A stretch of DNA of 37,838 nucleotides from Gammaproteobacteria bacterium (lineage in GTDB: Bacteria > Pseudomonadota > Gammaproteobacteria > Nitrosococcales > Methylophagaceae), in contig JACUUH010000022.1 in assembly GCA_014859375.1 (NCBI GenBank), positions 1 through 37,838 on the forward strand, written 5' to 3'. A program made the translations under genes and the position numbers. The notes under the pieces are model-generated. The model ran no database searches and was not told where the DNA came from. It saw only the letters and a list, made by a program, of their open reading frames with translations. Positions 1 through 7,655 of the stretch are shown one piece after another (the stretch's first letter is position 1; every line of letters starts with the position of its first letter).

Positions 1-17
1 GGCTGCACATTAAAAAT

Positions 18-51
18 AACGCTGATAATGAGATTGCGGTCAGCGTTTTTT
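18..51 (+). terminator. Rho-independent terminator of an upstream gene
   Basis: An 8-bp perfect stem (AACGCTGA at 18-25 with TCAGCGTT at 40-47) is followed by a T run to 51. The T run lies on the plus strand, so it should end a plus-strand gene lying left of the window. Confidence 0.8.
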
Positions 52-190
52 GTGTTGATGTGATTTGATTCATCATGGGTGCCGGTGCTAGGAAATGGCG
101 CGATGTTACAAAATATAGCTTTGCTATCCATTAGGAAAAATTCCTTTTGAGTGAGATGGGTATCACGTTTTTTATCGGGGATGCAAGTTC

Positions 191-297
191 GAAACGAAGT
201 ATCTGCGAAGCTGAACTTTTAACCCGACAATGGGGAATTGTTGGGCTGAAGCCCAACCTACGAGCGTAGGTATTATAGGTTCGACTTTAGTCGAACG
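191..297. repeat. 107-bp direct repeat, copy 1
   Basis: Identical to 349-455 over all 107 bases (offset 158). It runs from GAAACGAAGTATCTGCGAAG to TTTAGTCGAACG and includes a GTTGGGCTGAAGCCCAAC palindrome at 240-257 and a TTCGACTTTAGTCGAA palindrome near its right end. Confidence 0.95.
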
Positions 298-348
298 TGT
301 CGGATTGAAACCCAAGCTACGGGTTTTGATGGCATTGATTGTAGGTCG

Positions 349-455
349 GAAACGAAGTATCTGCGAAGCTGAACTTTTAACCCGACAATGGGGAATTGTT
401 GGGCTGAAGCCCAACCTACGAGCGTAGGTATTATAGGTTCGACTTTAGTCGAACG
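349..455. repeat. 107-bp direct repeat, copy 2
   Basis: Second perfect copy of 191-297. The 51-bp spacer between the copies (298-348) is also made of the same family of diverged palindromes (GGATTGAAACCC and GTAGGTCGG), which suggests duplication of a roughly 158-bp unit, with only 107 bp of it staying identical. Confidence 0.95.
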
Positions 456-490
456 ATGTTGGGTTAAAACCCAACCCACAACCGAGCGGT

Positions 491-581
491 CATTGCGAGG
501 TCGTAGACCGTGGCAATCTGGGGTTGAACCAAGGTTTGGATTGCTTCGCTATGCTCGGATGACGGGGTGGGGTTTGCAATG
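491..581. repeat. CATTGC/GCAATG-bounded dispersed repeat
   Basis: The element begins CATTGCGAGG and ends TTTGCAATG, so its outer 6 bases are an inverted pair. Internal words (GTGGCAATCTGG, GGATTGCTTCGC, CGGATGACG) match a MITE-like palindromic repeat often seen between genes in proteobacterial genomes. Family recognition is from memory; the inverted ends are seen directly. Confidence 0.6.
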
Positions 582-671
582 ACGGTGGTTGGGTGAATGG
601 TTTGTAGGTCGAGTTTTAACCCGACGGTGCGGGGCTGTTGGGTTGAAACCCAATACGGCGGGGTTGTTGTC

Positions 672-741
672 GGACTGACCAAAAATTGCTCCTGCATTTT
701 CGGCATATCGACCGTCCATGGTCATAAAGTCTGACCCACGG
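672..741. repeat. 70-bp dispersed repeat, copy A
   Basis: Aligns without gaps to 3215-3284 with 60 of 70 bases identical. The core ATTGCTCCTGCATTTTCGGC and the GACCnnCnnTGGTC inverted pair are the recognisable parts. It is non-coding. Confidence 0.85.
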
Positions 742-845
742 ATGTGTGGGTTTGGTTTTAGTCGAACTTGCATCAGGTACATAATCACGTTTTTTTGTGG
801 TCAAGTAGTAGTGTATTGTTTGCTGAAAAACCTCGGGGAAGTTGA

Positions 846-2183
846 ATGAGTTTACGTGGCTTAATTAATGTTCGGATCATAGTGTCGGCACTGTTGATTA
901 TGCTGTTGGGTGGCGCAACAGCAGTGTGGCAAGCGCGGAAATCAGTAGAAAAAGAAGTGCAATCGTCGATCAATTTAGCTTTGCAGATGATTGAGTTTGG
1001 CTTTGCGCAATTACCGGTTTCGAGCAGATATGGCAGTGTATGGTTGCCGCAAATTAGTGCCTTGCAACAGGCGCGACATTTGCAGATATTTATTGCGGAT
1101 GAAGGTGAAAAACCGGTGGAGTTTGTCACACATAAGGTGGTGGAAGCTAAAGAAAAAACGCCACCAAGCTGGTTTGTTAAGGCGGTAAAAATGGATTATT
1201 TGACGGCAAAATATGATATTGCGATGGCGGATGGCTCGACAAAAACAATCTTGATTACTGCAAATCCGTTGGATGAAATTTCAGAAGCATGGGGTGAGTC
1301 TAAAGTCTTTTTCTGGTCGATTGTATTGATGTTGTGGGTGATATTTTTGGCAGTGAATCTGGTGTTTCATTCGATGTTGCAGGCGGTGAAGAGTATTTTG
1401 GCGGGCTTGCAATTAGTTGAGTCGGGTAAATATGATTTTGCTTTGCCAGAATTCAAAATTAGTGAGTTTGATGCGATTTCGACTGAGATTAATAAAATGT
1501 CGTTGGCATTAAAAACAGCTCGAAAAAATAATCAGGCCTTGGCGCGACATACCATGCATATTCAGGAAGAAGAACGACGGACAATGTCACGTGAGTTGCA
1601 TGATGAAATGGGCCAGTCTCTGACAGCGATTAAGGCAATGGCTGTCACCAGCAAGCAGTCAAATGTTGATGTGCCTATGGTTGCTGATTCGATTATTGAG
1701 ATTTGTAACCATTTGGCCAAAGTGGTGCGTTCGATGATGCGTACCTTGCATCCTTTGAGTCTGGCAGAGTTGGGTTTGGGGGCAACGTTGACGGATTTAA
1801 TGGGTGAGTGGCGGAGGCGTTATCCTTCATTGACGATTAAGTTTGATTATGATGAGCGGGTAGAGGAACTGGATCATCAGGTGGCGATCCATGTTTATCG
1901 AATTGTTCAGGAATGTTTAACGAATGTGGTACGACATGCCAAGGCTACCGAGGTGACGGTGTCGGTTGATATAATTAGTAATCAATGCAATATGCCACGG
2001 GTCGAGCTGGATGTCAGTGATAATGGTGTTGGCGGTAAAATAAATACTCAAGGATTTGGAGTGTTAGGTATGCGTGAACGGGTCGAAAATCTGGGGGGTA
2101 AGTTCAGTTTTGAATCGACAGTGGGTAAAGGCGTTCAGGTGCATGCGTGGATGCCTTTTATGAGGAAAAAAACCAATGACTAA
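846..2183 (+). CDS. Membrane sensor histidine kinase, NarX/MoxY type
   Basis: This is the sensor of a two-component system; it should autophosphorylate and pass phosphate to the regulator encoded next. Hydrophobic segments at about residues 9-28 and 153-176 flank a periplasmic region of about 120 residues resembling the LapD/MoxY sensor domain. A HAMP-like linker (about 176-230) follows, then a HisKA_3 dimerisation helix with SRELHDEMGQ, phosphoacceptor His252. The HATPase domain has an N box (QECLTNVVRHAKA, 355-367) and glycine motifs DNGVG (392-396) and GFGVLGMRERV (403-413). The ATG is preceded by GGGGAAG. It overlaps the regulator by 8 bases, so the two are translationally coupled. Resemblance to the methanol-utilisation sensor MoxY/MxaY is inferred; the ligand is unknown. 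Confidence 0.9.
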   Translation: MSLRGLINVRIIVSALLIMLLGGATAVWQARKSVEKEVQSSINLALQMIEFGFAQLPVSSRYGSVWLPQISALQQARHLQIFIADEGEKPVEFVTHKVVEAKEKTPPSWFVKAVKMDYLTAKYDIAMADGSTKTILITANPLDEISEAWGESKVFFWSIVLMLWVIFLAVNLVFHSMLQAVKSILAGLQLVESGKYDFALPEFKISEFDAISTEINKMSLALKTARKNNQALARHTMHIQEEERRTMSRELHDEMGQSLTAIKAMAVTSKQSNVDVPMVADSIIEICNHLAKVVRSMMRTLHPLSLAELGLGATLTDLMGEWRRRYPSLTIKFDYDERVEELDHQVAIHVYRIVQECLTNVVRHAKATEVTVSVDIISNQCNMPRVELDVSDNGVGGKINTQGFGVLGMRERVENLGGKFSFESTVGKGVQVHAWMPFMRKKTND

Positions 2184-2829
2184 AAAGTTGACTGTATTGT
2201 TGGTTGATGATCATACGGTGGTGCGAGCAGGGTTTCGAATGTTGTTGTCATCACAAGATTTTATTGGTGAGATCATCGATGTTGATCGTGGTGAATTGGC
2301 ATGTCAACAGTACCAAACCTTTAAACCTGATGTGGTGATGATGGATTTATCGATGCCGGGCATTGGCGGTTTGGAAACGATACGCCGTTTATGTTTGTTA
2401 GATCCTGATGCGGTGATTTTGGTTTATAGCATTCATGATGAAATCATTTATGTCGAACGTGCTTTGAATGCAGGTGCAAAAGGTTATGTCAGTAAGAATA
2501 GTGCTGCTGAGGTGTTAGCTGAAGCGCTGCTAGCGGTGGCATCGGGCAAGCGTTATGTTGAAAGCGGTTTATTGCCCGAACTGCAAGATGTTCGCAAAGA
2601 TGAAGTTGAAAGTTTAAGAGCGGTGGTCGATGTGTTATCACCACGTGAATTTGATGTGTTTTGTTTATTAGCTAAAGGCTTAACGGCACATGAAGTCGCA
2701 GCCGAATTGTGTTTAGGCTATAAAACCGTGGCGAATTATAATACCCAGATTAAAAATAAATTGAATGTGAGTAATGCGGCTGAGTTGGCTTATATCGCTA
2801 TGACTTTGGGCATTATCAAGACAAATTAA
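2176..2829 (+). CDS. NarL/FixJ-family response regulator (MoxX-like)
   Basis: Transcription regulator partnered with the overlapping kinase gene. The receiver domain (about 5-120) shows the acidic pair Asp11-Asp12, phosphoacceptor Asp57 in MDLSMPG, Ser85 at the switch position and Lys107 in YVSK. A LuxR-type helix-turn-helix follows (about 153-205: LSPREFDVFCLLAKGLTAHE, then a recognition helix around KTVANYNTQI). The ribosome site GAGG sits inside the kinase gene, 9-10 bases before the ATG. At 217 residues it has the usual family length. The target genes are not in the window: the next gene lies behind a 730-bp repeat island. Confidence 0.92.
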   Translation: MTKKLTVLLVDDHTVVRAGFRMLLSSQDFIGEIIDVDRGELACQQYQTFKPDVVMMDLSMPGIGGLETIRRLCLLDPDAVILVYSIHDEIIYVERALNAGAKGYVSKNSAAEVLAEALLAVASGKRYVESGLLPELQDVRKDEVESLRAVVDVLSPREFDVFCLLAKGLTAHEVAAELCLGYKTVANYNTQIKNKLNVSNAAELAYIAMTLGIIKTN

Positions 2830-2888
2830 TGCAATATGTGATTTGTTTAAACCTGTGATCATTGAATGGGCTGTTAAATTAAGTCCGT

Positions 2889-2908
2889 CATTCCCGCAAA
2901 AGCGGAAA
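2889..2908. repeat. ATTCCCGC hairpin repeat
   Basis: Short hairpin TTCCCGC-AAAA-GCGGAAA, one mismatch from perfect. The same family appears as a perfect hairpin at 21961-21978. This is a common intergenic repeat type in proteobacteria. Confidence 0.7.
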
Positions 2909-2952
2909 TCCAGTAATGTAGATACCATCTCCCTCACACAATCACAAGTCAA

Positions 2953-3105
2953 TTAATTAACCTGTGATTGATACGGGGTTTGGTGTTTCAAAACACCAAA
3001 ACAAATTTGTACTAACTTACGCATTGCAGCACCAATCGCTGCCATTTTAGATTTTCCATTCTTTAGCAAACGGTCATATTGTTGCTTAATATCAGGGTCT
3101 GATTT
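2953..3105 (-). pseudogene. 3' remnant of an IS110-family transposase
   Basis: The minus-strand frame encodes about 48 residues typical of the C-terminal end of IS110/IS1111 DEDD transposases: DPDIKQQYDRLLKNGKSKMA, then IGAAMRKLVQICFGVLKHQT, then a stop at 2953-2955. The catalytic RuvC-like domain and the rest of the transposase (usually about 300-350 residues) are gone. At its 5' edge the frame runs straight into a GATTTTAACCCGAC palindrome, so the break sits in a dispersed repeat. It cannot be functional. Family identification is from recalled motif resemblance. Confidence 0.8.
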
Positions 3106-3180
3106 TAACCCGACGGTCTGAAGTTGGACTAAAGTCCAACCCACGATAAGAACCCGGTAGGTCGGGTTTTAACCCGACAA
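3106..3180. repeat. GTTGG/GTCGG palindrome cluster
   Basis: Two strong palindromes, GTTGGACTAAAGTCCAAC (3123-3140) and GTCGGGTTTTAACCCGAC (3161-3178), plus a half copy just left of 3118. They are the same family as those in 240-653 and 4203-4254. Confidence 0.85.
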
Positions 3181-3214
3181 GCTGACTTTGTTTCTAGCCC
3201 AGCAGTCTGATGTT

Positions 3215-3284
3215 GGACTAACCGAAAATTGCTCCTGCATTTTCGGCATACCGACCATCGGTGGTCATAAATTCCAACCGACGG
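3215..3284. repeat. 70-bp dispersed repeat, copy B
   Basis: Second copy of the element at 672-741 (60/70 identical, ungapped). The rest of this gene-free stretch, 3285-3558, holds no recognisable gene. It includes a short hairpin ATTCATT/AATGAAT at 3515-3533 directly ahead of the next gene's ribosome site. Confidence 0.85.
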
Positions 3285-3558
3285 TTAAGAGTCTTGTGAA
3301 GGTTGAGGGCGATGGTATCTATCAGTCCTATGAGTCCGAGATAAGACAAGCGCGGGCTGTGGCGAGGATGGCAAAAGATAAAAGCTCATTTTCTGTGGTC
3401 GGAATTGTGATGGACATAGTTTTATTTAAAATTAGGGAAAAATTCCCATTTTAAAAAGTATTGAGTTACAATTATAACCGAAGTGATTGTTGTTCTTGTG
3501 GGTAGAAAATAATCATTCATTTTTTTAATGAATTGATATTCTAACAAAGGACGTAATA

Positions 3559-4107
3559 ATGAAAACAACACTATTAAAAATCGTGCCTGCCGCTCTGGCT
3601 GTTGCATTTTCTTCAAATATCTATGCTAGCGATCAAGCTGATTTAGACGATATTAAAAACTGGAAACTCGTGTCTATCGAAACCTGTTTAGATGCTGCTT
3701 TAGATACCGTTCCAGGCCATGCTCGTAAAGTTGAGTTCAAAATGGAAGGTGATACTCCTGTCTATGAGTTTGACATTGAAACACCTGATGGTACGACATA
3801 TAACGTTGAATGTAATGCTGAAAAAGGTTTTGTTACTGAAATTGAACGTGAAGTAGCTGCTGATGATCCTACATTTAAAAAATATGCCAAAATCACTGAA
3901 GCAGAAGCACGTCAAATCGCTTTAGACTTTAACCCAGGTAAAGTGGTTTCGAATGAATATGAAATTGGTATGGATGGTTCTGTTACCTATGAATATGACA
4001 TTCAAACTAATTTGGGTTATGAAGTTAAAGTGGATGTTAATGCGATTACCGGTGAAATCGAAGAAGCCAATATTGAGTTATACGAAATTGGTATGGAAAA
4101 AGAATAA
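3559..4107 (+). CDS. Secreted protein with two PepSY domains
   Basis: A signal peptide ([20 protein letters not shown] with a YAS cleavage site near residue 24) is followed by two PepSY-type repeats: about 40-100 ([20 protein letters not shown]) and about 110-175 (the [13 protein letters not shown] helix, then a [19 protein letters not shown] strand pair). There is no membrane anchor, so it should be a small acidic periplasmic protein. PepSY domains bind or inhibit peptides or proteases, or act in metal and redox modules; which applies here cannot be told. The ribosome site AAAGGA is 7-8 bases before the ATG. It stands alone between a repeat island and a good terminator, so it is monocistronic. 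Confidence 0.85.
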   Translation: MKTTLLKIVPAALAVAFSSNIYASDQADLDDIKNWKLVSIETCLDAALDTVPGHARKVEFKMEGDTPVYEFDIETPDGTTYNVECNAEKGFVTEIEREVAADDPTFKKYAKITEAEARQIALDFNPGKVVSNEYEIGMDGSVTYEYDIQTNLGYEVKVDVNAITGEIEEANIELYEIGMEKE

Positions 4108-4155
4108 GCCTTAAAGCTGCTTTATCCCGATATAGCTTGGTACGTATATCACTTA

Positions 4156-4189
4156 AAACGCCTGGTGAACCTGATCGGGCGTTTTTTTT
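4156..4189 (+). terminator. Terminator of the PepSY gene
   Basis: Stem AAACGCC (4156-4162) with GGCGTTT (4178-4184), loop of 15 bases, T run to 4189. It lies about 50 bases past the stop codon. Confidence 0.8.
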
Positions 4190-4202
4190 GCTACAAATAA
4201 TT

Positions 4203-4254
4203 GTCGGGTTGAAACCCGACCTACAACGGATTGTAGGTTGGAGTTGAGTCCAAC
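4203..4254. repeat. Palindrome pair of the GTCGGG/GTTGGA family
   Basis: GTCGGGTTGAAACCCGAC (4203-4220) and GTTGGAGTTGAGTCCAAC (4237-4254), separated by CTACAACGGATTGTAG, which is itself an inverted pair. Such paired palindromes resemble REP/BIME arrangements. The rest of 4255-4366 shows nothing recognisable. Confidence 0.85.
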
Positions 4255-4366
4255 ATGGAATTGGCACTCACTGCAACTGTTCTATCATCATTAATCAACT
4301 GAGGGTTGAGTTGTCTCGCATTTGTCGCGAGAGAAATTTAAGCGGTTGTGATGATTAAAACTCAAA

Positions 4367-4443
4367 TGGCGCGCCCGACAGGAATCGAACCTGTGACCTC
4401 CAGCTTCGGAAACTGGCACTCTATCCAACTGAGCTACGGGCGC
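4367..4443 (-). tRNA. tRNA-Arg (anticodon CCG)
   Basis: On the minus strand the cloverleaf is complete: acceptor GCGCCCG pairs with CGGGCGC, the D arm contains AGCTCAGTTGGATAGAGT, the anticodon arm is CCAGT-TTCCGAA-GCTGG, and the T arm contains GGTTCGATTCC. The loop gives anticodon CCG, reading CGG. CCA is encoded (4367-4369). Length with CCA is 77 bases. A TATAAT box lies 44 bases upstream. It follows glgP on the same strand, but its own promoter suggests independent expression. Confidence 0.97.
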
Positions 4444-4486
4444 AATTTTTGTAATAATTGATTCGTTAAGATGTTGTGGACAGACG

Positions 4487-4492
4487 ATTATA
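4487..4492 (-). promoter_or_regulatory. -10 box of the tRNA-Arg promoter
   Basis: A perfect TATAAT on the minus strand, 44 bases before the tRNA 5' end. The -35 element is weak: no good TTGACA match at 16-18 bases. The call is based on the -10 match and position only. Confidence 0.5.
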
Positions 4493-4592
4493 CCGATGCT
4501 TGCATCAGCTAACCATGTTTTTTGGAACTATTATAGATAGAAATTGGTTGGCAACTGATTATGATGTCAGCGCCAACCCAATTTAAGATTAG

Positions 4593-7097
4593 TTATGAAA
4601 GTCTGGGTGAAATTTTGTCTAGCTTCCAGATTTCGTTATTGTATTCTTGCATTGTGCGATCAGTTGAAAACTTGCCACTGTGCGCTGAGTTAAGAATGCT
4701 CATTTTTGCCCAACGCGTTTTATCTTGGTAAGCAAGTCCAGCGTTATGTTGCGCATCAACATAGCTTCTAAAATCAGCAACTGTCATCCATGGGTCGTTA
4801 TGGCTTGTAAACGCGTTAATAATGTTGTCAAAGCGATTAGGTTCGAACTGGTTGAAATGACCGCCCTCAAGCAGAGAAACAACACGTTTTAAATCAGGAT
4901 CGTGTGCAATGATGGCTCGAGGGTTATAGCTAAGGCGTTGTTGATCAACTTCGTCTTCGGTCAGGCCAAACAAGAAGAAATTGTCATCACCGACTTCTTC
5001 TCGGATCTCAATATTGGCACCATCAAGTGTGCCAATGGTAATAGCACCGTTCATCATGAATTTCATGTTGCCAGTCCCTGAGGCTTCTTTACCTGCTGTT
5101 GAAATTTGTTCTGATAAATCAGCAGCAGGGCAGATAACTTCCATTGCAGAAACTTGATAGTTAGGTAAAAACACGACTTTTAACCAATCACCAATTTCAG
5201 GATCATTATTGACTACGCTGGCAACATTATTGATAAGTTTAATAATGTCTTTCGCCATCGCATAACCCGGTGCCGCCTTACCACCAAATAAAACACAACG
5301 TTTTACAAGACCATCAGTATTACCGCGTTTAATACGATCATAAAGATGAATGACGTGTAATACATTTAACAGTTGACGTTTGTATTCATGAATACGTTTA
5401 ACCTGAATATCAAACAGGGCATCGGTGTTAAATGTGACACCACAGCTTTTTTGTACCAGATCAGCCAGGCGTTGTTTGTTATCACGTTTCGCTTGCATCC
5501 ATTTCTTTTGGAATGGGGCTTTATCAGCATAGGCTGCTAATTGACTTAATTGACTCAAATCAGTGATCCAGTCTTCGCCAATTGTGTTGTTAATCAGATC
5601 ACGTAATTGAGGATTACACCAAGCCATCCAACGGCGCTGGGTGACACCGTTGGTTTTGTTGTTGAATTTTTCAGGCCACAGTTGATAGAAATCATTAAAC
5701 AAGCCTTTTTGCAGTAGCTCGGAATGTAATGCAGCAACACCATTGACAGAAAAACTTCCTACGATAGCAAGATGTGCCATGCGGACGTTTTGATGGTGAC
5801 CTTCTTCGATGATCGATAGGCGAGCAAGGCGTTCTTTATCGCCAGGCCAGCGGCGGGCAACTTCACTTAAAAAGCGTGCATTGATTTCATAGATGATTTC
5901 TAAAACGCGGGGTAATAATCGGCTAAATAAATTAACTGACCAGCGTTCTAATGCTTCTGGCAGCAAGGTGTGATTGGTGTACGCCATGGTTTTGGTAACA
6001 ATAGACCATGCTTTATCCCAGCCCAAGCCATGTTCATCCATCAATAATCGCATTAATTCGGCGACAGCGACGGTTGGATGGGTATCATTCAATTGGAAGC
6101 AGTTTTTATCTGCAAAGGTATCAAAACTTTCACCATGAATTGTAACCCAGTAATCAAGAATATCTTGCAGACTGGCTGAGGCTAAAAAGTACTGTTGGCG
6201 TAGGCGTAATTCTTTACCATTTTCACTGGCATCATTTGGATACAACACCATGCTGATATTTTCAGCTTCATTTTTACATGCTACAGATTCGGTATATGAG
6301 CCAGCGTTAAAGTCTTCAAGATTGAATTCATCGGTTGCAGCCGCTTTCCATAAACGTAATTTATTGACGGTGCCATTTTTGTAGCCGGGAATTGGCATAT
6401 CATACGGAACGGCTAAAACATCGTTGGTATCAACCCAATATACAGCCATTTCACCGTTAGCGTTTTTGTGAAATTCGGTGTGGCCACCAAATTTAACACG
6501 CTGAGTAAATTCAGGTCGTTCCAGTTCCCAAGGGTTACCATCACGTAACCAGTGATCCGGCATTTCAACCTGATTACCATTGCTGATACTTTGTTGAAAC
6601 ATACCGTATTCATAACGCAGACCGTAGCCGGTAACAGGCAGTTGTAACGTGGCACAGCTATCGATAAAACAGGCTGCGAGACGACCAAGACCACCATTAC
6701 CCAAGCCGGCATCATGTTCAAGTTCGGTCATTTCTTCAAAAGTCAGACCCATGGTGTTCATGGCGTTGGTAACTGATTGATCAAGGCCAAGATTGAGTGC
6801 AGCGTTACCCATGGCGCGACCCATCAAAAACTCCATTGATAGGTAATAAGCTTGTTTGCATTTGGTTTCAGCGTAGATATGTTTGGTATGTTTCATACGC
6901 TCAAACAAGCGATCACGCAGTGTCAGTGCTAGTGATGTATAGAGATAATGGCCTGACGCACAGCCTTTATCCTGGCCTAAATGATTGCTGTAGTAATTTT
7001 TGAAGTCGTGTTCGATAGCTTTTTCGTCCATCCCTAATTCAGGTGTGTCGTATAACTCAGGTTTGGCATTTACAGTGCATGCGTAGCGCGGGCTCAT
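4593..7097 (-). CDS. glgP: Glycogen/alpha-glucan phosphorylase
   Basis: Releases glucose 1-phosphate from the non-reducing ends of glycogen or maltodextrin with pyridoxal phosphate, in the cytoplasm. It is a full-length GT35 enzyme of 834 residues (family about 800-840). The cofactor lysine is Lys679 in SGTGNMKFMMNG, followed by the GTLDGANIEI signature. Other family blocks are the N-terminal AYYLSMEFLMGRA, DAGLGNGGLGRLAACF, and QLNDTHP for the active site. The ATG at 7097 has AAGGAAC in front of it. It lies 21 bases after soxD on the same strand, so it is probably the last gene of the engB-soxC-soxD-glgP run. No other glycogen gene is in the window. Confidence 0.98.
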   Translation of the reverse strand: MSPRYACTVNAKPELYDTPELGMDEKAIEHDFKNYYSNHLGQDKGCASGHYLYTSLALTLRDRLFERMKHTKHIYAETKCKQAYYLSMEFLMGRAMGNAALNLGLDQSVTNAMNTMGLTFEEMTELEHDAGLGNGGLGRLAACFIDSCATLQLPVTGYGLRYEYGMFQQSISNGNQVEMPDHWLRDGNPWELERPEFTQRVKFGGHTEFHKNANGEMAVYWVDTNDVLAVPYDMPIPGYKNGTVNKLRLWKAAATDEFNLEDFNAGSYTESVACKNEAENISMVLYPNDASENGKELRLRQQYFLASASLQDILDYWVTIHGESFDTFADKNCFQLNDTHPTVAVAELMRLLMDEHGLGWDKAWSIVTKTMAYTNHTLLPEALERWSVNLFSRLLPRVLEIIYEINARFLSEVARRWPGDKERLARLSIIEEGHHQNVRMAHLAIVGSFSVNGVAALHSELLQKGLFNDFYQLWPEKFNNKTNGVTQRRWMAWCNPQLRDLINNTIGEDWITDLSQLSQLAAYADKAPFQKKWMQAKRDNKQRLADLVQKSCGVTFNTDALFDIQVKRIHEYKRQLLNVLHVIHLYDRIKRGNTDGLVKRCVLFGGKAAPGYAMAKDIIKLINNVASVVNNDPEIGDWLKVVFLPNYQVSAMEVICPAADLSEQISTAGKEASGTGNMKFMMNGAITIGTLDGANIEIREEVGDDNFFLFGLTEDEVDQQRLSYNPRAIIAHDPDLKRVVSLLEGGHFNQFEPNRFDNIINAFTSHNDPWMTVADFRSYVDAQHNAGLAYQDKTRWAKMSILNSAHSGKFSTDRTMQEYNNEIWKLDKISPRLS

Positions 7098-7118
7098 GGT
7101 TGTTCCTTAAATTTTTTG

Positions 7119-7655
7119 CTAGTTTTGGCTAGGGTATATAGCAACAAAGCCAGAATGATTGGGCATAGTTATTTTGGGTAGAGTGTCTTGATTGAGTTCT
7201 ACGTTATCTAAAAATATATCATCTTTGTTAAAAATGTAAGCACAAAGCGCATAAATTTGATCATGAGTTAATGAAAATGGTGCGTTTATCGGCATAGCCC
7301 GTCTTATATAATCAAAAAGTGTGGTTGGGTTTCGCCAGTAACTATTAACCGTTTTTTCAGGGTAATCACTGCTTAATGAACCAACTTCACCGACTAGCGG
7401 TTCAGCACTGGCACCAATGGCTTCCGATCCATGGCAACCAGCACACTTGAGTGCAAATAGTTTGGCGCCTTGGGCTGCCGTACCGCTGCCTTTAGGTAAA
7501 TGTTCACCGCTGGGTAAAATAGTCAGATTCCAGTGTGCTTGCTGACTAAGATGGTCAGCTTTTTTGCCCAGTTTTTGGTAGTCGCTTTCAGCAAGACTAA
7601 TTAAGGTATAAAACACGCAAATGCTAATGACTATGGTTTTAATCAGCGTAGACAT
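7119..7655 (-). CDS. soxD: SoxD-like monohaem cytochrome c
   Basis: Periplasmic electron acceptor expected to pair with the SoxC molybdoprotein. A signal peptide (about 1-22, ending SLAES) precedes one class I cytochrome c domain with the haem site CAGCH (71-75) and a likely distal ligand Met121 in RRAMP. The ATG lies inside the soxC gene (17-base overlap) with GGAG upstream, so translation is coupled. At 178 residues it is much shorter than the dihaem SoxD of Paracoccus-type Sox systems (well over 300 residues) and carries only one haem motif. Partner assignment rests on the overlap. A general sulfite-dehydrogenase cytochrome subunit is the alternative. Confidence 0.85.
   Translation of the reverse strand: MSTLIKTIVISICVFYTLISLAESDYQKLGKKADHLSQQAHWNLTILPSGEHLPKGSGTAAQGAKLFALKCAGCHGSEAIGASAEPLVGEVGSLSSDYPEKTVNSYWRNPTTLFDYIRRAMPINAPFSLTHDQIYALCAYIFNKDDIFLDNVELNQDTLPKITMPNHSGFVAIYPSQN

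Larger units (their letters stand above)
52..845. repeat. Gene-free repeat island
   Basis: No convincing gene is present; the small open frames here are translations of repeats. The stretch holds a perfect 107-bp tandem-type duplication, several GTTGGG/CCCAAC and GTCGGG/CCCGAC palindromes (240-257, 398-415, 458-475, 604-625, 638-653), one element bounded by CATTGC and GCAATG (491-581), and a 70-bp element that recurs at 3215-3284. The island is bracketed by the 12-mer ATCACGTTTTTT at 162-173 and 784-795. The promoter of the kinase gene at 846 should lie near the right end, but I see no clear hexamers. Confidence 0.75.

Noticed and set aside
191..455. CRISPR array
   Set aside because: Only two 107-bp copies, far longer than CRISPR repeats, with a spacer made of related repeat sequence and no cas genes.
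172..804. Several open frames of 60-80 codons on both strands in the first repeat island
   Set aside because: They translate the direct repeats and palindromes, lack good ribosome sites, and overlap one another.
3188..3454. 88-codon plus-strand frame
   Set aside because: Its first third is the 70-bp dispersed repeat; no ribosome site and no recognisable domain in the rest.
4367..4443. tRNA-Arg as an attachment site of an integrated element
   Set aside because: No integrase and no repeated tRNA 3' end visible on either side within the window.
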